Origin: Azoarcus sp. DN11
Lineage (GTDB): Bacteria; Pseudomonadota; Gammaproteobacteria; Burkholderiales; Rhodocyclaceae
Length of the DNA stretch: 64,000 bases
Direction of reading: 5' to 3'
NCBI RefSeq assembly: GCF_003628555.1
Contig: NZ_CP021731.1
Location: 2,480,001-2,544,000 of the forward strand
The translations under genes were made by a program, and so were the position numbers. Shown here piece by piece: positions 1 through 13,410 of this stretch (positions are counted from its first letter, which is position 1; each line of letters begins with the position of its first letter). The notes beneath the pieces were generated by a model, which saw only the letters and a program-made list of their open reading frames with translations, searched no databases and had not been told where the DNA came from.

Positions 1-1899
<1,899 letters not shown>

Positions 1900-1927
1900 C
1901 GACGTTCCGGGGGCTGCTCCGCCGCAT

Positions 1928-2515
1928 GTGCCGGAGGAGCATGTCCCCACCGGCGGCACCGCGGGCGATGCCGCGCAGCGCGACCGCTGGGCCTGGGCGC
2001 TGACCGGGTCGGGGCATTATCTCGACGAAGCGCTGGAGCTCGCGTTCCGCCTGCCGAACGTCGATTTCTTCCTGTCGGCCGCGGCGGAGGAGGTGCTGCC
2101 GCTGTACGGCCACCGCATCGATGCGATGAAGGAGCGCTTCCGCGTGTTCCGCGACAAGAGCGCGAGCTCGGTGCCCGTCGGCATGCTGTACGACGACGTC
2201 TATCACACCGTCGTGATCGCGCCGGCCACCAGCAACACCGTCGCGAAATGCGCGGTGGGCATCTCCGACACTTTGCCGACGAACATGTTCGCGCAGGCGG
2301 GCAAGCTCGGCATCCCCGGCATCGTATTTGCGTGTGACACCGAGCCGGTGGTGGTCACGAAGAGCCCGCGCGAGTGGGTGGAGCTGCGCCCGCGCAACAT
2401 CGACCTGGAGAACGTGGCTCGGTTGCGCCGCATCGACCACTGCGTGGTCGTCGAATCGGTCGCCGCGTTGGAACAGGCCCTGAATGAACGTCTTGCGGAG
2501 CTTTCGCTGAAATGA
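1928..2515 (+). CDS. dmrB: flavoprotein, probable dihydromethanopterin reductase (DmrB-like)
   Basis: A 195-residue flavoprotein-fold protein with a stretch (YHTVVIAPATSNTVAKCAVG) typical of the FMN-binding flavoprotein superfamily. In methylotrophs such proteins next to H4MPT genes are annotated as acceptor-type dihydromethanopterin reductase, the last reduction in making H4MPT. Start is uncertain: an ATG at 1802 would overlap the helix-turn-helix codons of the previous gene and encode an unlikely N-terminus, so I chose GTG 1928 shortly before the conserved RWAWALTGSG. The gene begins 29 bases after the activator gene and is 31 bases before the next gene. The function is assigned from family and context, not from catalytic residues. 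Confidence 0.7.
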   Translation: MPEEHVPTGGTAGDAAQRDRWAWALTGSGHYLDEALELAFRLPNVDFFLSAAAEEVLPLYGHRIDAMKERFRVFRDKSASSVPVGMLYDDVYHTVVIAPATSNTVAKCAVGISDTLPTNMFAQAGKLGIPGIVFACDTEPVVVTKSPREWVELRPRNIDLENVARLRRIDHCVVVESVAALEQALNERLAELSLK

Positions 2516-2546
2516 ATCTGCCCCCACGAGCCCGGCGGGAGGCCTG

Positions 2547-3989
2547 ATGGAACACATTGTCCTGCTCACGGGACGCCTTGCGCAGCCCGCCCTGGAACGC
2601 GTGCTCACCGGCATGGCGCCCGCGCCCTTCACGTGGGAAGTGCGCGAGATCGGCCTGCAGGTGGCCGGCCTGATGACGGCCGACATGATCCGCCGCCGCG
2701 TCCCCGCGCCGGTCGCGGCCGACCGCGTGCTCGTGCCGGGGCGCTGCCGCGGCGATCTCGACGCGCTGTCGGCGCACTACGGCGTGCCGGTCGAGCGCGG
2801 GCCCGACGAGCTCAAGGACATTCCGCAGTACTTCAATCGCAGCCCCTCCGCGGGGCGCCTCGATACCTACGATATCGACATCTTCGCCGAGATCGTCGAC
2901 GCACCCCGCCTGGAGATCGCGGCGATCGTCGAGCGCGCGCGGCGCTTTGCGGCAGATGGTGCGAACGTCATCGACCTCGGCTGCCTGCCGGCGACTCCCT
3001 TCCCGCAGCTCGAAGACGCGGTCGTCGCGCTGAAGGCGGAAGGCTTCCGGGTCAGCGTCGACTCGCAGGACACCGACGAGCTGCTGCGCGGCGGACGCGC
3101 CGGCGCGGACTACCTGCTGAGCCTGACCGCCGACACGCTGTGGATCGCCGACGAGGTCGCCGCCACGCCGGTGCTGATCCCGCGCGAGCCGGGCGACGAG
3201 GCCTCGCTGTACGCGGCGATCGAGACGCTCTCGCGCCGTGGGCGGGCCTTCCTCGCCGACGCGATCCTCGACCCGATCCCGTTCGGGTTGCTCGGTTCGC
3301 TGTGCCGCTACCAGCGGCTGCGCGAGCGCTTCCCCGACGTGGCGATCATGATGGGCATCGGCAACGTCACCGAACTCACCGAGGCCGACACCAGTGGCAT
3401 CAACGCGATCCTCTTCGGCATCGCCGCCGAACTGCGCGCCGGCGCGGTGCTGACGACGCAGGTCAGCTCGCATGCGCGCCGCGCGGTGCGCGAAGCCGAC
3501 GTCGCCCGGCGCATGATGTACGAAGCGCGCGAGAGCAGTTCGCTGCCCAAGGGCATGACCGACGCGCTGATGACGGTGCACGCGAAGCGTCCGTTCCCGG
3601 ACACGCCCGAAGAGATCGACGCCACCGCCGCCGCGATCCGCGACCCGAGCTTCCGCGTGCAGGTTTCCGAGCGCGGGCTGCACATCTACAACCGCGACGG
3701 CCACCACGTGGATACCGACCCGTTCGCGCTCTATCCGCAGCTCAAGCTCGACGGCGACACCGGCCACGCGTTCTACCTTGGCGTGGAGCTCGCGCGGGCC
3801 GAGATCGCATGGTCGCTCGGCAAACGCTACGTGCAGGACCAGCCGCTCGACTGGGGCTGCGCGACCGAGCGCCGCGCGGACGACCTGCTGCACCAGTGCG
3901 CGCCGGGGCCGACGAAGCAAGCGCCCGCCACCCAATCCTTATCCCAATCCCGATCGAATCACGCGCCCGAGGTCGCGCAGCACCCATGA
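2547..3989 (+). CDS. DUF6513 / dihydropteroate synthase-related protein
   Basis: A 480-residue protein with a good ribosome site (GGGAGG) before ATG 2547. The middle (about residues 100-270) is a TIM-barrel-like dihydropteroate synthase-related domain, with VIDLGC near residue 142 and VSVDSQD near 171. The family occurs in methanogens and H4MPT-using methylotrophs and is thought to act in pterin-arylamine condensation during methanopterin biosynthesis, though I know of no settled biochemistry. The last 25 residues are low-complexity (Ser/Gln/Pro-rich), from a repeated CCCAATCC-like tract at about 3930-3955. Its stop overlaps the next start (ATGA), so the two are probably coupled. Confidence 0.82.
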   Translation: MEHIVLLTGRLAQPALERVLTGMAPAPFTWEVREIGLQVAGLMTADMIRRRVPAPVAADRVLVPGRCRGDLDALSAHYGVPVERGPDELKDIPQYFNRSPSAGRLDTYDIDIFAEIVDAPRLEIAAIVERARRFAADGANVIDLGCLPATPFPQLEDAVVALKAEGFRVSVDSQDTDELLRGGRAGADYLLSLTADTLWIADEVAATPVLIPREPGDEASLYAAIETLSRRGRAFLADAILDPIPFGLLGSLCRYQRLRERFPDVAIMMGIGNVTELTEADTSGINAILFGIAAELRAGAVLTTQVSSHARRAVREADVARRMMYEARESSSLPKGMTDALMTVHAKRPFPDTPEEIDATAAAIRDPSFRVQVSERGLHIYNRDGHHVDTDPFALYPQLKLDGDTGHAFYLGVELARAEIAWSLGKRYVQDQPLDWGCATERRADDLLHQCAPGPTKQAPATQSLSQSRSNHAPEVAQHP

Positions 3990-4567
3990 TCTTCGAGACC
4001 ATCGTCACCACCGTCGATGCCGACGGGCGCCCGCACTGCGCGCCGATGGGCGCGCGCTACGTGTCCGACGAGGTCGTGCTGATGCCGTTCCGGCCGTCGG
4101 CGACGCTCGACAACATCCTCGCGAGCGGCGTCGCGGTGATGAACCTCACGACCGACGTGCGCGTGTTCGCCGGCTGTGTCACGGGCCGGCGCGACTGGCC
4201 GACGGTGCCGGCCGAGCGCATCGCCGGGCACCGCCTCGCCGGTGCGCTGGCGCACGTCGAACTCCGGCTCGACGCCTGCGACGAGGGCCCGCAGCGGCCG
4301 GTGCTGCACTTCTCCCGCGTGTGCGAGCGCACACACGCGCCGTTCCCCGGCTTCAACCGCGCCCAGGCCGCCGTCGTCGAAGGGGCCGTGCTCGTGAGCC
4401 GGCTGCGCATGCTGCCGGCCGAGAAGGTCGACAGCGAAATGGCCTATCTGCAGATCGCGATCGACAAGACCGCCGGGCCGGCCGAGCGCGAGGCGTGGGG
4501 GTGGCTCACCGAGGCGGTCGCCGCGCATCGCGCCGCAGCCTCCGGCACAGGACGGGCCGCAGCATGA
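3986..4567 (+). CDS. DUF447 family protein of the H4MPT cluster
   Basis: 193 residues beginning MIFETIVTTVDADGRPH, a DUF447 protein with a flavin-reductase/split-barrel-like N-terminus (GRPHCAPMGARY). DUF447 genes are nearly always found in methanogens and bacteria that carry methanopterin-type C1 genes. The precise reaction is not established to my knowledge. The start overlaps the upstream stop and its own stop overlaps the next ATG, which indicates a tightly coupled operon from 1928 or 2547 to 5250. Confidence 0.82.
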   Translation: MIFETIVTTVDADGRPHCAPMGARYVSDEVVLMPFRPSATLDNILASGVAVMNLTTDVRVFAGCVTGRRDWPTVPAERIAGHRLAGALAHVELRLDACDEGPQRPVLHFSRVCERTHAPFPGFNRAQAAVVEGAVLVSRLRMLPAEKVDSEMAYLQIAIDKTAGPAEREAWGWLTEAVAAHRAAASGTGRAAA

Positions 4568-5250
4568 TCCGCCTGCTTGCGAGTGTGCGTGACTGCGACG
4601 AAGCCTTGGCCGCCGCGGGCGCAGGGGCAGATTTCATCGACTTGAAGGAGCCGCGCGCCGGCGCACTCGGCGGGCTCGCGATCGAACGCATTCGCGAGAT
4701 CGTCGCCGCTCTGCGCGACGCACATCCAGTGGTGCCGGTGAGCGCGACCATCGGCGATTACCCGGCCGACGCAGCCGACGAGATCGACGCGCGCGTGGAT
4801 GCAGTCGGCACGTGTGGCGTCGATTACGTCAAGGTCGGCATCGCCGGTGGCGACGCGCGGGCGCAGCGCGCGCTCCTCGCGCGGCTCGCGGACTCGCAGT
4901 GGGCGGTCGTGCCGGTGTTCATTGCCGACCGCGGGCTCGACCCGGCCCTCGTCGAAGCCGCCTGCCGGTTGCCGTTTCCCGCGCTGATGGCCGACACCGA
5001 GGACAAGCGGGCGGGGAGCCTGTTCGACTGCGTGAGCGAAGCCGCGCTCGCCGCGTTCGTCGAACGCGTGCGGGGCGCGGGAAAGCTCGTCGGGCTGTCG
5101 GGGGCGCTGCGCGAACACCATCTGCCCCGCCTCGCATTGCTGGCGCCGGACTTCGCGGGTTTTCGCGGGGCGCTGTGCGACGGCGCGCGTACCGGCGTGC
5201 TCGACCCCGACGCGCTGCGGTCGGTACGCCGAGCACTGGCAGATGGCTGA
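4564..5250 (+). CDS. mfnB: (5-formylfuran-3-yl)methyl phosphate synthase
   Basis: 228 residues of the former DUF556 family. MfnB condenses two glyceraldehyde-3-phosphate molecules into the furan ring precursor of methanofuran/methylofuran. The Asp/Lys-rich N-terminal active-site strand FIDLKEPRAGALGG is present near residue 24, with YVKVGIAGG near 92 and a third conserved Lys region MADTEDKRAGSLFD near 140. The length matches the family. It overlaps DUF447 by four bases. The other furan-branch genes mfnE, mfnF and mfnD lie together at 25810-28497, separated by the accessory region. Confidence 0.87.
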   Translation: MIRLLASVRDCDEALAAAGAGADFIDLKEPRAGALGGLAIERIREIVAALRDAHPVVPVSATIGDYPADAADEIDARVDAVGTCGVDYVKVGIAGGDARAQRALLARLADSQWAVVPVFIADRGLDPALVEAACRLPFPALMADTEDKRAGSLFDCVSEAALAAFVERVRGAGKLVGLSGALREHHLPRLALLAPDFAGFRGALCDGARTGVLDPDALRSVRRALADG

Positions 5251-5335
5251 CAATTTCGAGGCGCCGGTCGAGGAGCTCTCTACCTGCCTGCAAGAAGTCG
5301 AAGGTGACGCCTGCGTCCCCGGATCCGGCCGGTGA
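5243..5335 (+). pseudogene. remnant of a Phd/YefM-type antitoxin gene (3' end)
   Basis: A 30-residue reading frame, MADNFEAPVEELS..., overlaps the end of mfnB and the start of the next remnant. The segment resembles the usual C-terminus of Phd-type antitoxins (ADDFDAPLEDF-like), which precede vapC toxin genes with overlapping stop and start as here (TGA 5333-5335 inside GTG 5332). The N-terminal DNA-binding part is missing. Identification rests on this short match and on the adjacent PIN fragment. Confidence 0.45.
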
Positions 5336-5594
5336 GGCTGCTGCCCGACACGCATTTCCCGTTCTGGTGACAGGCCCGCGACCCATGCGTCACCGCGGAA
5401 GGTCGTAGCGTGGTGGAAGCTGCCGACGAAGTCTTCGTCAGCAGCGTGTCCTTGTGGGAACTCACTATCAAGGCCGGACTGGGCAAGGTTCGCGTCGATT
5501 TCCCGCATTCGCCGAACAGGTCGAAGCAATGGGCTTCACCTTGCTGCCGATCGAAAATGCCCGCATCCTCGAACTCCCCGCCTTGCGGACCTGA
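5332..5594 (+). pseudogene. 5' half of a vapC-like PIN-domain toxin gene, broken
   Basis: Read from GTG 5332, the frame gives a PIN-domain start (LLPDTH, with the first catalytic Asp), then an in-frame TGA at 5368-5370 where a Trp codon is expected. It continues with VEAADEVFVSSVSLWELTIK, a typical VapC segment. Near 5503 the frame must shift to continue as FPAFAEQVEAMGFTLLPIEN and ends at TGA 5592-5594. It therefore carries a nonsense mutation and a frameshift and lacks its 3' third. A fragment matching the missing C-terminal third lies on the same strand at 16620-16724. Confidence 0.75.
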
Positions 5595-5844
5595 GACGAC
5601 CATCGGAGCCTGTCGAAAAGCCGAATTCATACAATTCGGCCTTTACTGCCGATGGAGGGCCTCAACCTTTCCAAATGGTAACGAAAAGGAACGCATGACG
5701 TGGCTATGATCCCGGCCGGCTAGTCGTCATGTACGACGCCGTTGCCCAGCGCATATGCGAGCACCGGCGTGTCCTGCCTGTCGCGGCCACCAACCATCAG
5801 CGCCCTTGCCAGGGCGGGCCTCGATTTCAGCCAGGATGTCGGTC
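5595..5844 (+). other. non-coding junction between vapC remnant and efflux operon
   Basis: No convincing gene. A perfect 8-bp inverted repeat (GCCGAATT at 5620-5627, AATTCGGC at 5633-5640) could form a small hairpin but is followed only by CTTTA, so terminator function is doubtful. On the minus strand a short frame ending at about 5721 (ALARALMVGGRDRQDT...) may be the tail of a deleted gene; I could not identify it. Confidence 0.4.
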
Positions 5845-7047
5845 ATGGATTTCTCGCAAGGAAAACGGCGACTTGGCGTCGCTGCAGTGGCAGTGCTGCT
5901 CGGCAGCGGAACGTACCTCTGGGCCGGTCATAACGGACAGGGCGCCATAGCAGCACAGCAGCCCCTGGAGACGGCCAAACCGTCCAGCATTCCAGCTGAA
6001 GAAAGCATATTGCTGACCGATGCGCAGCTCAAGTCGGTGTCCATCCAGGCGGTGGATGAGAGGGAGTTCGCCGTGGATAAGGAGGCCGTCGGCAACATCG
6101 ACTTCAATCAAGACATGACGGTACAGGTGTCGCCACCCTATCAGGGCCGGGTCGTGCAGTTGTTCGCCAAGACCGGGGACAAGGTGGAGAAGGGCAAACC
6201 CCTGTTTGTCATCGACAGCCCGGACCTCGTGCAGGCTGAGTCGACGCTGATCGCCAGTGCGGGCGTGCTGAAGTTGACGACGAGCGCGCTCAACCGGGCC
6301 AAGGCGCTCTATGAAGTCCAGGGCATTGCCGAGAAGGATTACCAACAAGTCGTCTCGGATCAGCAGACCGCCGAGGGCGCCTTCAAAGCGGCCCGCGATG
6401 CAGTCAAGATCTTTGGCAAGAGCGAGTCGGAAATCGATCGGATCGTGCAAGAGCGTCGCATCGACGCGCACATGCCTGTAGCGAGCCCCATTCATGGCCA
6501 GGTGACGGCGCGCAATGCCGCCCCTGGGACCCTGGTGCAGCCGGGCGGAACCCCCGCACCCTATACCGTTGCGGACCTGTCCACCAAGTGGATGCTGGCG
6601 AGCGTCCCCGAGGCGGACTTGCCCTTCATGCGCTTGGGCCAAGAGGTTGATGTCCGCCTGCAGGCTTACCCCGGGCGGATATTCCACGGCAAGATCAGCA
6701 ATATCGGCGCGACGGTGGATCCTTCCACGCACCGGGTGACCATCCGCTCTGAAGTGCGCGACCCGAAGAACGAATTGCTGCCCCAGATGTTCGCCACATT
6801 CATCGTGCGCACCGGCGAGTCGGTGCGGGGGCCGGCCGTGCCAGTCAGCGGCGTGGTGCGCGAAGGCGACGGTACCATGACGGTCTGGGTGACCACCGAT
6901 CGGCGGCGTTTCACGGCAAGGAGCGTCAAACTGGGGGTCCAGCGTGATGGCGTCGACCAGATCGTCGACGGACTGAAGGCGGGAGAATTGGTGGCCGCCG
7001 ATGGCGCACTCTTCCTCAGCAACGCACGCATCCTGGGGGCGAAATGA
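5845..7047 (+). CDS. RND efflux periplasmic adaptor subunit (CzcB/HlyD family)
   Basis: 400 residues: one N-terminal hydrophobic segment (about 8-26), a lipoyl/barrel-sandwich region (VSPPYQGRVVQLFAKTGDKV, about 95-115), a helical hairpin rich in Ala/Gln/Glu (about 130-200) and the second lipoyl half (PIHGQVTARNAAPGTLVQPG, about 215). It bridges the inner-membrane pump encoded next and an outer-membrane channel. I chose ATG 5845 because AGGA lies 7-8 bases upstream; ATG 5836 is possible. The next gene is 43 bases downstream. The system looks like heavy-metal export, with the two-component pair at 13411-15553 as likely regulator. Confidence 0.88.
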   Translation: MDFSQGKRRLGVAAVAVLLGSGTYLWAGHNGQGAIAAQQPLETAKPSSIPAEESILLTDAQLKSVSIQAVDEREFAVDKEAVGNIDFNQDMTVQVSPPYQGRVVQLFAKTGDKVEKGKPLFVIDSPDLVQAESTLIASAGVLKLTTSALNRAKALYEVQGIAEKDYQQVVSDQQTAEGAFKAARDAVKIFGKSESEIDRIVQERRIDAHMPVASPIHGQVTARNAAPGTLVQPGGTPAPYTVADLSTKWMLASVPEADLPFMRLGQEVDVRLQAYPGRIFHGKISNIGATVDPSTHRVTIRSEVRDPKNELLPQMFATFIVRTGESVRGPAVPVSGVVREGDGTMTVWVTTDRRRFTARSVKLGVQRDGVDQIVDGLKAGELVAADGALFLSNARILGAK

Positions 7048-7090
7048 ACGTTGATCGTCTTCAGGCGCATGCATTGACCGGAGCCCTCCC

Positions 7091-10000
7091 ATGCTGAGGT
7101 CAATGATCTCCTTCGCGCTGCTGCGCCGGCCCATCATCCTGCTCGGCCTCATTGTGTTTATCGGTGCCGGCATCGCTGCCTTCACCAAGCTCAATATCGA
7201 AGCCTATCCGAATCCGGCGCCGGTGATCCTCGAGATCACGGCGCAGACCTCTGGTCTCTCCGCCGAGGAAATGGAGCGCTATTACACAGTGCCCATGGAA
7301 GTGGGGCTGGCGGCGACGCCCGGCGTGGAAAGCATCCGCTCCACCTCCTTTTACGGCCTGTCGTTCGTCCGCGTCACCTTCAAGTACGGTATCGATTACT
7401 ACTTTGCCTATACGCAGGCTGCCAACAGCCTGCGGCAGAACGTTTCCCTGCCCAATGGGGTGCAGCCGCAGATTCAGGCGTCGAGCCTGGTGGGCGAAAT
7501 CTACCGCTATCAGTTGAAGGGGCCGAAGCACTTCGGTCTGACCAACCTGCGCACCCTGCAGGACTGGGTGCTGCAGCGCCGCTTCCTGACGGTGCCGGGC
7601 ATTCTGCAGGTGGTTGCGTGGGGCGGCACTACCAAAGAATATGAAGTCGAGGCCGACCCGCACAAGCTGCAGGCTTACCACGTCACCCTGCCGCAACTCA
7701 TCGCCGCACTGGGCAATGCCAACATCAACGTCGGCGGCCGCACCATCAATATTGGCCAACAATCCGTCAATGTGCGCGGTGTGGGCCTGATCGACAAGGT
7801 GGAGGACATCGAGAAGGTGGTCCTCAGCCAGACCAATGGCGCGCCGGTGTTGGTGAAGGACGTAGCCAAGGCCAGCATCGGCTATGTGCCACGCCTGGGT
7901 CAGGCTGGGCGCGACGGCGACGAGGACGTGGTGACCGGCGTGCTGGTGATGAACCGTACCCTGCAAACCAACGACGTGGTCGCCCGCGTCAAGCAGGAAG
8001 TGGAAAAGATCAACAGCGACGGCACCCTGCCGTCAGGCGTCAAAATCGAGCCCTATTACGACCGCTCCACGCTCGTCGGCGTCACGACGTATACGGTGCT
8101 GCACAACTTGATCTTCGGCTGTTTGCTGGTGTTCTTCATTCAGTGGATCTTCCTTGGCGACCTGCGCAGCGCGCTCATCGTCGGCGCCAACATTCCGTTC
8201 GCGCTGTTCTTCAGCATCATCATGCTGGTCCTAGCGGGTGAATCGGCCAACCTTCTGTCCGTCGGAGCGGTGGACTTCGGCATCATTGTCGATTCGGCGG
8301 TGATCCTGGTCGAGAACATCTTCCGCAATTTCCAGAAGAGCGCCGCCGACCGGCAGGGCCTCATCGATGACTACTCGCAAAGCCATCTGCGTATGCACAT
8401 GGACGGTGCGGAAGGGTGGACCAACCGCCTGCGCATGATCTTCATCAGCGCGTTGCAGGTGGACCGGGCGGTACTGTTCTCGTCCCTCATTACGGTAGCC
8501 GCCTTCATCCCCCTGTTCACCATGCAGGGGGTGGAGGGGCAGATCTTCGGGCCCATGGCGCGCACCTATGGCTATGCGCTGGCCGGCGCCTTGATCGCCA
8601 CTTTCACCATCACTCCGGTGCTGTCCTCGTATCTGTTGCCAAAGCATGTCGAGGAGACTGAAACCTGGCTGGTGGTGCACCTGCGCCGTATCTACGCGCC
8701 TGTACTGAAATGGGCGCTGGCGCGCCGGCGCACCACAGTCGGCCTGGGCGTTGTCTTCCTGCTGCTGGCCGGACTCCTGGTGCCGCGCATCGGCAGCGAG
8801 TTTTTGCCGGCGCTGGAAGAAGGCAATTTGTGGATACGCGTCACCATGCCCCCACCATTTCGCTGGACGCTGGCAATGCGGCGGTGAACCGCATGCGCGA
8901 GATCCTCCAGAGCCATCCGGAAATCATCACTGTGGTGTCCCAGCATGGTCGCCCGGACGACGGTAGCGACGCCTCGGGGTTTAACAACTGCGAGTTCTTT
9001 GTGCCGTTGAAGCCTTTTGATGACTGGCCGGCCGGCCGGACCAAAGACCAGCTGGTGGCGGAGTTGCAACGGGAATTCGCCAACGAGTTCACCGGCATGG
9101 AGTTCAACTTCTCGCAGTACATCCAGGACAACATCGAGGAAGGGTTGTCGGGCATCAAGGGCGCCAATTCCATCAAGATCATTGGCCGGGATCTCCCCAC
9201 CCTGGAGAAACTGGCCGACCAGGTGCAGCATGAGATGGCGCAGATCTCGGGGGTGGAGGATCTGGGCGTGTTCCACGTGCTTGGCCAGCCGAACCTGAAC
9301 GTAACGGTGGACCGCGCCAAGGCAGCGCGCTACGGCCTCAACGCTGGCGACATCAATACCGTCGTGCAGGCCGCCATGGGCGGCGCCCAGGCGACCACAG
9401 TGCTGGAAGGGGACCGCCAGTTCGCGCTGACGGTACGTCTGGCGCCGGAGTACCGCAAGTCCATCGATGCTGTGCGCAAGTTGCGGGTGACATACCAGAA
9501 CGCCGCTGGCGGAACTTCCTACATCCCCTTATCGGATCTGGCCACCATCTCGTTGGATACCGGCGCCTCCTACATTTACCACGAGCGCAACGAGCGCTTC
9601 ATCCCGGTGAAGTTCAGTGTGCGCGGCCGTGACCTCGGCAGCACAGTAACCGAGGCGCAGGTGCGTATCGCCCAGAAGGTCAAGCTGCCGCAGGGCTACC
9701 GGCTGCAATGGGCCGGGGAATTCGAAGAACTGCAGCAGGCCAAGGACCGCTTGGCGGTGATCCTGCCGATCGCCCTGGTTATCATCCTGGTGCTCCTGTA
9801 CGCACTCTTCAATTCCTTGCGCGACAGCCTGTTGACGCTCGCGGCCATACCCTTCGCCATTGCCGGCGGCGTAGTGGCGCTCTATCTGTCTGGCCTGGCC
9901 TTGAGCGTGTCGGCGGCGATCGGCTTTGTCTCACTGTTCGGTGTGTCAGTGATGAACGGCATCCTCGTCATCACATACTTCAACCAACTGCGGTCGGAAG

Positions 10001-10275
10001 GACAGGAACCGATGGAGGCGATGTTCAATGCAGCTAGCCAACGCATGCGTCCCATGTTGATGACATCGCTATCGGCCTGCATCGGCCTGCTGCCGGCCGC
10101 ACTATCGACCGGCATTGGCAGCCAGGTGCAGCGGCCGCTGGCCACTGTGGTGGTGGGCGGCATGCTGATCGGCCCTGTCATGCTGCTGGTGGTGGCACCA
10201 GCCCTGCAGATGATGTTCCTCGGCGCCAAACCGGCCCAGTCTGCGCCGGCGAGTGATTACGATGAGACCGTCTAA
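7091..10275 (+). pseudogene. CzcA-type heavy-metal RND pump, frameshifted
   Basis: With one frameshift repaired this would be a 1061-residue inner-membrane proton/metal antiporter. The first part (7091 to about 8850) carries TM1, the first periplasmic loop and the TM4 motif DFGIIVDSAVILVEN typical of HME-class RND pumps. The second part (from about 8854) continues at TISLDAGN and ends after TM12. At 8849-8853 a run of five Cs appears one base short: the expected reading MPPTISLD becomes MPPPFRW and stops at 8887. The rest of both halves is intact and well conserved, so this is either a recent mutation or a sequencing error. Confidence 0.88.
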
Positions 10276-10300
10276 GAATGCATAGAAGGAGTCAATAAAC

Positions 10301-10459
10301 ATGAATATCTTGTCCCTCCTATCGCTACTGACGTGGCTACCAGCCACGCCGATGTGGGCGCAGCAACACACAACCTTGGCGCGCGCCATCAAAACGTCGG
10401 CGGCTCCGAAAGCGCCGGCCACCGTGGGTGGCGCGACGGGGCATCCGTCCACAAAATGA
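10301..10459 (+). CDS. small predicted secreted protein between pump and outer-membrane gene
   Basis: A 52-residue frame with a strong ribosome site (AGAAGGAG, about 10 bases upstream). It begins with a signal-peptide-like stretch (MNILSLLSLLTWLPATPMWA) and continues Ala/Thr/Lys-rich. The stop overlaps the ATG of the following outer-membrane gene (ATGA at 10456-10459), which suggests it is translated as part of the operon. No family recognised; it could be a small periplasmic accessory peptide of the efflux system. Confidence 0.5.
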   Translation: MNILSLLSLLTWLPATPMWAQQHTTLARAIKTSAAPKAPATVGGATGHPSTK

Positions 10460-10653
10460 CATTGTCGGCGACCCCGTTCGCGTACGCGGAGAGGAGTCCC
10501 GTCCGCCGATTTCCTCGCAGGACTGCCATTGTGATTTTTCCTCATTTCCCTGCCGTACGGTGCCAGTGTGGTACTGCCGTGGCAGCGCTACTGGCCACGC
10601 TCTTGGCCACAGGTTGTGCCGTCGGTCCGGACTTCCAGCGCCCGGCTGCACCT

Positions 10654-11822
<1,169 letters not shown>

Positions 11823-13410
11823 CTCCAAAGACGGTTACTCAGGCGACAGACTATGCGCCCGCTCCGCTGCCGGTGACGACGACTGCGGCGCCCGTGGCCG
11901 GCGGCGACGCCCAGCACTTTGTGTTCGGCCGAGACATCCCGGCCGAGTGGTGGCGTCTCTTCCAATCGCCCCAACTGGACACGCTCATCCGGCAGGCGTT
12001 CAAGGCCAACCCCACCATTGAGGCCGCACAAGCGGCGCTGCGGCAGGCGCAGGAGAATGTCTATGCACAGCAGGGCTTTTTCTATCCCACCGTGCAGGCG
12101 AACTATTCGCCTTCACGCATCAAGCTGTCGGGCAATACTGGCGGTAACTCGCCGGGCCTGCAGGGGGACGGCTCGGTGATTGCCACTGGACAGACCGATA
12201 CGGTGCCACCGGCTAGCACGCCGGTGATCTACAACTGGCACAGCGCCCAACTGACCGTGGGCTATGTGCCGGACGTGTTTGGCGGGAACCGTCGCCAGGT
12301 CGAGTCCTTGGAGGCGCAACGGCAAGCGCAACGCTTGCAACTCGAGGCCACCTATCTCACCCTGGCCAGCAACGTGGCGGCGGCGGCCATTCAGGAAGCC
12401 TCTCTGCGCGAGCAAATTGCGGCCGTGAATCACATCATCGCGACCAATACCCAATCGCTGGACATCCTGCAGCAACAGTTCCGCCTGGGCTACGCCATGC
12501 GTCTTGACGTGGCAGCCCAGGAGGCGGCCCTCGCACAGGCAAGGCAGTTGCTGCCACCGCTCCAGAAGCAGTTGGCGCAGACGCGGGATCTGATTCGGGC
12601 ACTCGCCGGCAAGCTACCGAGCGAGGAAGTGGCGGAAACCTTCACCCTGGCGGCGCTGCATTTGCCCACTGAGCTCCCCCTGAGCCTGCCGTCCGACCTC
12701 GTTGTACAGCGCCCCGATATCCGTGCAGCGGAGGAACAGCTGCACTCGGCGAGCGCCCAGGTGGGTGTCGCGCTCGCAGCACGGCTGCCCCAGTTCTCGA
12801 TCAATGCCATCGCAGGCGGCAATGCGGCGCGCTTCGGCGATATGTTCATGGACTCAGGCAAGTTCTTCAGCATCGTCGGCAACGTGACGCAGACGCTCTT
12901 CGATGGCGGCACTCTGCGGCATCGCCAACTGGCTGCGGAAGAAGCGTTGGCCCAGGCGAAAGCACAGTACCGCGGCACCGTACTGACCGCGTTCCAGAAT
13001 GTGGCCGACACCTTGCATGCCCTCCACGTCGACGCCGACGCGCTGAAAGCCGCCGTGGAGTCCGAACGGGCAGCTCAGATCACGCTGGATCTGATCCGTA
13101 AACAACAGGAACTGGGCTATGTGAATTACCTGGCCCTGCTGAATGCCGAACAAAGCTATCAGTTGGCGGCAATCACCTTGGTCCAAGCGCAGGCAGCTCG
13201 TTACGGCGATACCGCGGCACTCTTCCAAGCCCTCGGGGGCGGTTGGTGGAACCGCAAGCCAGCCGAGGGCGACAAGTTGGCCTCAGACACGCGCCTGTCG
13301 AGCCAATAAGCCAAAGGACTAGACCGGCCGGGCGTGAAAGATGGTTACGATGCATTATCTGGAGCGAATGACGATAAGGCGCAACCTATACCCCGAGACA
13401 GCGAGGCAAA

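Noticed and set aside
5620..5640. Hairpin as a Rho-independent terminator
   Set aside because: Only an 8-bp stem with a weak, interrupted T-tract; also sits in a rearranged junction.
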